Positions 5,271 through 9,159 of a stretch of 9,159 bases of DNA are shown piece after piece (position 1 is the stretch's first letter; each line of letters begins with the position of its first letter). Below the pieces are notes generated by a model. It was not told the origin of the DNA, did not search any database, and saw only the letters and a program-made list of their open reading frames with translations. Source of the stretch: Burkholderiales bacterium. Lineage in GTDB: Bacteria; Pseudomonadota; Gammaproteobacteria; Burkholderiales; Burkholderiaceae_D. The stretch covers positions 1-9,159 of the forward strand of contig JAGWUK010000080.1 in the NCBI GenBank assembly GCA_028868455.1. The letters run 5' to 3'. The translations under genes were made by a program, and so were the position numbers.

Positions 5271-5304
5271 AGTGCAATCCCGCTTATCATCGCATAAACT
5301 GACA
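5267..5304. repeat. 7-bp inverted repeat TGTCAGT/ACTGACA
   Basis: TGTCAGT (5267-5273) and ACTGACA (5298-5304) are perfect inverted copies 24 bases apart, enclosing a second small pair TTAT/ATAA (5284-5287 and 5294-5297 region). The left copy overlaps the end of the terminator-like repeat. It could be a protein-binding site or part of a folded leader. No clear promoter hexamers were found for the hydrolase gene in 5271-5402. Confidence 0.3.
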
Positions 5305-5402
5305 GCCGAATACACTGCGGAAAATACCGTGACCACCACGTCAGACGGGCGTCATGAACGTTTTCACCTGCCTTTTCTTTGTCATTGCCTACAGGATAGT
5401 CT

Positions 5403-6431
5403 ATGTCGACCAGAGCATTATCATTCTTCGTCTTGGTGGCGTGTGCCGTATTGAGTATTGGTGCACCGATAAGCCGTGCAGAGGCTGGCATTTTGCGCGA
5501 CAAATTGATGGAAAAGCGCATGGAAAGGCAACAGGCTGCCCAGCAAGCAGAACGGCCGGCGATGGAAGACGATGAAGCGAATCGCACGCAACAACACGCG
5601 TTGCCTGCCGGAATCCGGCGCCTATCCGATGTGGGGTATGGCAACAGCGCATTACAGACCATGGACGTTTATCTGCCCGCTGATACCCATGCATCAGTGG
5701 CGAAAAACATGCCTGTCATTTTCATGGTGCACGGTGGTGCGTGGAAGATAGGTGACAAAAGCGCTGCGGCCGTGGTGACCAACAAGATCAAACGCTGGGT
5801 GCCGCAGGGTGTAATTTTTATTTCGGTCAATTACCGCATGTTGCCGCAGGCGCGTCCATTGCAACAGGCCGAAGATGTGGCCAGAGCGCTCGCGTTTGCG
5901 CAATCCCGGGCAGCAGACTGGGGTGGCGATCGTCAGAAATTTGTCTTGTTCGGCCATTCAGCTGGTGCCCATCTGGTCGCTTTGCTGGCCAGTTCGCCGG
6001 AAATAAGCGCGCACGCTGGTGCCGGGCCATGGCTGGGCACCGTTGCACTCGACAGCGCCGCGTATGACGTCAACGAGATCATGTCGAACCGCCATTATCG
6101 TTTTTACGATGAAGCCTTCGGCAGCGACCCCGCATACTGGCGCGCCAATTCTCCATTGATACAGCTGACACAGGCAGGCGCACCGTTTCTGGCCGTTTGT
6201 TCGTCATTACGTCCGGATCACCCTTGTGTGCAGGCTGAACATTTCGTGAACAAAGCCCATACGCTCGGCATGTCAGCGTCTTTGCTTCCGCAAAAGTTAA
6301 ATCATCTCGACATCAATCAACGGCTGGGGCAAGACAGTGATTACACCGCCAGCGTCGAAAATTTCCTGCGCAGTCTGGACGCCTCATTGCGTCAACGTCT
6401 GTCGGGCAATGCAGGGCCTGTGGCATACTGA
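5403..6431 (+). CDS. Secreted alpha/beta hydrolase (esterase/lipase-like, COG0657 type)
   Basis: This 342-residue serine hydrolase is probably exported and cleaves carboxyl esters; its substrate is unknown. The start ATG 5403 has AGGA at 5393-5396, six bases upstream. A Sec signal (MSTRALSFFVLVACAVLSIG...) ends near SRAEA, about residue 28. A charged, Glu/Gln/Arg-rich helical segment (about 30-60) separates it from the catalytic domain. The oxyanion-hole motif HGGAW is at 110-114, and the nucleophile elbow GHSAG is at 184-188 with Ser186 as catalytic residue. His301 (in LNHLD) is the likely base, and Asp272 (RPDHPC) is a candidate acid. Cys266 and Cys275 flank that loop and could form a disulfide, in keeping with an oxidising periplasm. 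The order of motifs fits the hormone-sensitive-lipase/BD-FAE-like branch. slyX follows 30 nt downstream on the same strand and may be co-transcribed, although a functional link is not obvious. Confidence 0.9.
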   Translation: MSTRALSFFVLVACAVLSIGAPISRAEAGILRDKLMEKRMERQQAAQQAERPAMEDDEANRTQQHALPAGIRRLSDVGYGNSALQTMDVYLPADTHASVAKNMPVIFMVHGGAWKIGDKSAAAVVTNKIKRWVPQGVIFISVNYRMLPQARPLQQAEDVARALAFAQSRAADWGGDRQKFVLFGHSAGAHLVALLASSPEISAHAGAGPWLGTVALDSAAYDVNEIMSNRHYRFYDEAFGSDPAYWRANSPLIQLTQAGAPFLAVCSSLRPDHPCVQAEHFVNKAHTLGMSASLLPQKLNHLDINQRLGQDSDYTASVENFLRSLDASLRQRLSGNAGPVAY

Positions 6432-6461
6432 GCGCCCGATTTTGATAAAAGTTGCGCCATC

Positions 6462-6674
6462 ATGACTAATGAAGAACGATTGATCGATATGGAAATTCGC
6501 CTGGCGCGTCAGGATGATCTGGTCGATACGCTCAACACGCAGGTCTATCGTCAACAAAAAAAGCTCGACGAACTGGAAGCCTTATGCACGGCGATGGCGG
6601 GCCGTATCCGCGAACTGGCCATCAATGCCAGCCAGCGCACCGCCGTCATCGACGAGCGGCCGCCGCACTATTGA
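6462..6674 (+). CDS. slyX: SlyX family protein
   Basis: This 70-residue protein matches SlyX, a small coiled-coil protein widespread in proteobacteria whose molecular role is not established. Nearly the whole chain is helical with heptad-like spacing of hydrophobic residues (IDMEIRLARQDDLVDTLN, then VYRQQKKLDELEAL), and it ends with the family hallmark PPHY. Length is typical for the family. The start ATG 6462 has no clear Shine-Dalgarno sequence, so translation may be helped by coupling to the hydrolase gene, whose stop is 30 nt upstream. Its stop codon lies only 9 nt from the end of the convergent binding-protein gene. Confidence 0.92.
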   Translation: MTNEERLIDMEIRLARQDDLVDTLNTQVYRQQKKLDELEALCTAMAGRIRELAINASQRTAVIDERPPHY

Positions 6675-6675
6675 A

Positions 6676-6691
6676 CTGAGGGATTACTCAG
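6676..6691. other. Small hairpin spanning the convergent ends of slyX and the LivK-type gene
   Basis: CTGAG (6676-6680) and CTCAG (6687-6691) form a perfect 5-bp stem with a 6-base loop that contains the stop codon of the minus-strand gene. No T run follows on either strand, so it is a weak candidate for a shared transcript end. It may be chance. Confidence 0.2.
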
Positions 6692-7850
6692 GCTGATACA
6701 GCCATTTTCCGCCTTTGATCTGCACCATCACGCGAGCCCGCTGATCGAGTCCCAGATGATCGTTTTTCGTCATGTTGACCACCCCATTCGTCGTCGAAAC
6801 GCCGTGTGTCGCTTCGAGCGCATCACGTAAGGCTGCACGAAAAGCCGCCGTGCCGGGCTTCGCTGTTTTCAGGGCAACGGGAATGGCCTGTTGCAGCAAG
6901 AGCCCGGCATCCCAGGCATACGAAGCAAAGGCTGCCAGGCTGTCTTTCCCATAGCGTTTCTCAAATTGCCGGGAAAAATCCACGGCCGCTTTTTTAACTG
7001 GACTACTGTCAGGTAATTGCGCAGCCACCATAACAGGGCCGGTTGGCAGATAGGTCGCATCGCAGTCCTTGCCGCAGACCCGCAGGAAATCGCTGTTGGC
7101 AACACCATGGTTGTGATAGATGCGTCCCTTATAGCCACGTTCCACCAGGGTTTTGGGCGGTAGCGCCGCCGGCGTACCAGATGCGCCGACGACAATGGCG
7201 TCTGGATTGGCCGCCATCAGCTTCAGAACCTGTCCCACCACGCTATTGTCGTTGCGACTGTATCGCTCAGTGGCGACAACCTTGATTTTCTTCAGTTCGG
7301 CATATTTACTGACCTCGACCAGAAAGGCTTCTCCCAGGGCATCAGAGAACCCGATAAAGCCCATGGTTTTCACGCCCTTCTTGCTCATGTCTTCGGCAAT
7401 CGCGATCGCCATCATGGTATCGGTTTGCGGTGTTTTAAACATCCAGCTGCGATTGGCATCCATCGGTTCGATAATCCGGTTGCTGGAAGCCAGGCTGATG
7501 GTCGGTGTTTTTCCTTCGCCGATAACATTCAGCATTGCCAATGAATTTGGTGTCGTGGTGGAACCGATGATGGCATCCACTTTTTCTTCGGAGATCAGCT
7601 TGCGGGTATTCGTCACGGTTTGCGTGGTGTCGGACGCATCGTCGAGGACGACGTAGCTGACTTTCTGGCCAGCGATTTCCGTCGGCAGCATGGCGATCGC
7701 ATTTTTTTCCGGAATCCCCAGTGACGCTGCCGGACCGGTCGAAGAAATAGTCACGCCGATTTTGATTTGCGCCTGCGCTGCGGGAATGGCGCAAGCCATT
7801 CCAATCAAGGCTGCGATAAGGTGTTTTTTTGATCCGTTGATGTGCTGCAT
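6684..7850 (-). CDS. ABC transporter substrate-binding protein, LivK/Peripla_BP_6 type
   Basis: This periplasmic binding protein belongs to the branched-chain amino-acid (Leu/Ile/Val) type, a family that in Burkholderiales also binds aromatic acids and other ligands. The chosen ATG 7850 has an excellent AGGAG five bases upstream; an open frame continues further but lacks such a site. The 388-residue product starts with a Sec signal (basic SKKH, core LIAALIGMACAIPA) cut after AQA at residue 27. Mature sequence opens with IKIGVTISSTGPAASLG, the family's first strand and ligand loop. The middle-strand segment VDAIIGSTTTPNSLAM (91-106) and the lobe-2 segment AIVVGASGTPAALPP (218-232) are also typical. 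Cys259 and Cys263 (CGKDC) may form a disulfide. No permease or ATPase is in view. The P450 gene lies 58 nt upstream on the same strand, so co-transcription is plausible, and a shared substrate is a possible but unproven reason. Confidence 0.9.
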   Translation of the reverse strand: MQHINGSKKHLIAALIGMACAIPAAQAQIKIGVTISSTGPAASLGIPEKNAIAMLPTEIAGQKVSYVVLDDASDTTQTVTNTRKLISEEKVDAIIGSTTTPNSLAMLNVIGEGKTPTISLASSNRIIEPMDANRSWMFKTPQTDTMMAIAIAEDMSKKGVKTMGFIGFSDALGEAFLVEVSKYAELKKIKVVATERYSRNDNSVVGQVLKLMAANPDAIVVGASGTPAALPPKTLVERGYKGRIYHNHGVANSDFLRVCGKDCDATYLPTGPVMVAAQLPDSSPVKKAAVDFSRQFEKRYGKDSLAAFASYAWDAGLLLQQAIPVALKTAKPGTAAFRAALRDALEATHGVSTTNGVVNMTKNDHLGLDQRARVMVQIKGGKWLYQPE

Positions 7851-7908
7851 GAGGTCTCCTGTTTTTGTTGTGAGTAAATGCTGCAAAATGATTTGGATGA
7901 ATGTTGTG

Positions 7909-9156
7909 TCACCCGGGCTTAAGCTGGCAAGGCACGGATAAAAATCCACGGAAGCGGGCACGGCCACCCCGCACCGGCGGTGCGCTCAGCGAATACTCCG
8001 GAAAGCGTGCCAGCAATCGCGCAATGGCAACCCGCCCTTCCAGTCGCGCCAGAAACATGCCGGCGCATTGATGTATGCCAGAGGCAAACGCCAGATGCCG
8101 ATTTGGCGTGCGGCAGATATCAAGCACGTCAGGATCAGGAAATTGTTGCGGATCGCGGTTGGCAGCGCCTATGCACAGGCTGATGCGGCTACCGGCAGCA
8201 ATGGCAACGCCGCCTATCGTTGTGTCGGCTGTTGTTATGCGGTTGCCTAATTGATTGGAACTCTCGAAGCGCAAAAATTCTTCAATCGCGGTAGGGATCA
8301 GCGCTGGGTCTGCGAGCAGGCGCGCCTTTTGTTCCGGCCATTCCATTAAAGCGACCAGGCCGTTGCCGATCAGGTTGGTCGTGGTTTCGTGTCCAGCGTT
8401 CAACAGGAAAACACAATTTTGCAATAGCTCGGTTTCGCTGAGTTTCTCACCGTTTGGTTCACCCTCTATCAATCTGGTCAGCATGTCTTTGCGCGGATCG
8501 CCAGGATGCGCGCGGCGATCTGCCACCAGTTGCTTCAGGTAGGCCAAAAAATCGGCGAGACAGTTATTGGCATGGGCAAAAAACGCGGGCGTGATCGCTG
8601 GTTCCAGCGCTCCAAGAATGGCCAGCGACCATTCACGCAGCGGTCCGCGTTCCTGATGCGGTACGCCGAGCAGATTGCCAATGATTTCAACCGGAATGGC
8701 AGAGGCAAAATCGGCGATCAGATCAACCTGATTTTTTTCGCCCATTTGATCCAGCAAATGGTCAACCAGGGCGATGAGTCCAGGTTCGGTATCGGCCATC
8801 GCAGCAGGTGTCAGTCCGCCCATCATCAGGCGACGCACTCGCGTATGCAAAGGCGGGTCATTGAATACCAGGCTATTGGTGTGGTGCTGGTACAGCAAAG
8901 AATCGCCGAAGCGCGGTTTGAATTCCACCCTTTTATCCGAGCTGAAGGTTTTTGCGTCTTTGTATACCGCCATCAGGTCGCTGTAACGCGTCAGGAAGTA
9001 GGAACCGTCCGGCATCAGGCGAACCGGATCATGTTCGCGCAAGGCGTGATAGTAAGGATAGGGATTGTGATAAAAATCGGCAGGCAGGGAGCGTAAGTCG
9101 AAGTCTGCCAATGGATCTGGATTCATGAATGCAGGACAGCTATGCGTTGGATGCAT
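7909..9156 (-). CDS. Cytochrome P450 (5' end at or beyond window edge)
   Basis: This heme-thiolate monooxygenase inserts one oxygen atom from O2 into an organic substrate, using electrons from a ferredoxin/reductase pair that is not encoded here. From the ATG at 9156 it has 415 residues, a normal size for a soluble bacterial P450. The I-helix oxygen-binding motif AGHETT is at 254-259, the K-helix ExxR is Glu293-Arg296 (EFLR), and the heme loop FASGIHQCAG at 358-367 holds the proximal Cys364. The heme loop lacks the usual first Gly of FGxG but keeps the rest. The substrate-recognition regions do not suggest a specific substrate. The start is uncertain: Met11 (9126) is an alternative, and the frame stays open to the last base, so the gene may begin outside the window. 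It lies upstream of the LivK-type binding protein on the same strand with a 58-nt gap. Confidence 0.92.
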   Translation of the reverse strand: MHPTHSCPAFMNPDPLADFDLRSLPADFYHNPYPYYHALREHDPVRLMPDGSYFLTRYSDLMAVYKDAKTFSSDKRVEFKPRFGDSLLYQHHTNSLVFNDPPLHTRVRRLMMGGLTPAAMADTEPGLIALVDHLLDQMGEKNQVDLIADFASAIPVEIIGNLLGVPHQERGPLREWSLAILGALEPAITPAFFAHANNCLADFLAYLKQLVADRRAHPGDPRKDMLTRLIEGEPNGEKLSETELLQNCVFLLNAGHETTTNLIGNGLVALMEWPEQKARLLADPALIPTAIEEFLRFESSNQLGNRITTADTTIGGVAIAAGSRISLCIGAANRDPQQFPDPDVLDICRTPNRHLAFASGIHQCAGMFLARLEGRVAIARLLARFPEYSLSAPPVRGGRARFRGFLSVPCQLKPG

Positions 9157-9159
9157 GTA

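Noticed and set aside
7917..7924. GCTTAAGC palindrome at the end of the P450 gene
   Set aside because: It is a short palindrome inside coding sequence with no regulatory context.
8506..9096. Long open frame on + opposite the P450 gene
   Set aside because: The opposite strand carries all P450 signature motifs; this frame has no motif of its own.

Overview
The window looks like a stretch of core chromosome from a betaproteobacterium. Family Oxalobacteraceae (Herminiimonas/Janthinobacterium-like) is my best guess, from the overall flavour of the proteins, the moderate GC content and the mix of genes: a TctE-type sensor kinase, a B12-binding radical SAM protein, an HDOD protein, slyX, and a LivK-type binding protein. 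The genus is an inference; no rRNA or other marker gene is present. I see no tRNA, rRNA, CRISPR array, insertion sequence, phage gene or integrase.

Layout. (a) 1-1784, all on +: the 3' end of a sensor histidine kinase, a CsoR/RcnR-family repressor (628-942) with a probable operator just upstream (561-577), and a secreted family-3 solute-binding protein (957-1784) only 14 nt after it. (b) 1804-3342 on -: a 512-residue B12-binding radical SAM protein, convergent with the binding protein. (c) 3343-3595: a divergent intergenic region rich in small inverted repeats, then a small secreted protein (3596-3907) built on a duplicated 25-residue unit. (d) 3908-4137: convergent spacer without a clear gene. 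(e) 4138-5175 (or 5241) on -: an HDOD-domain protein with a degenerate HD dyad. (f) 5176-5402: divergent spacer holding a 67-nt inverted repeat that resembles a bidirectional terminator. (g) 5403-6674 on +: a secreted alpha/beta hydrolase and slyX, probably co-transcribed. (h) 6684-9156 on -: a LivK-type ABC substrate-binding protein preceded by a cytochrome P450 whose 5' end lies at the window edge.

How the genes might work together. Only three groupings have support from spacing and orientation: CsoR-type repressor plus solute-binding protein, hydrolase plus slyX, and P450 plus LivK-type protein. Neither binding protein has its permease or ATPase in view, and the P450 has no redox partner in view. 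No obvious new multi-gene defence or mobile system is visible. The most interesting items are the repeat-containing small secreted protein with TonB-box-like segments, the CsoR-family repressor with an unusual ligand set and an RcnR-spaced operator, and the structured intergenic regions at 3421-3503 and 5204-5270.
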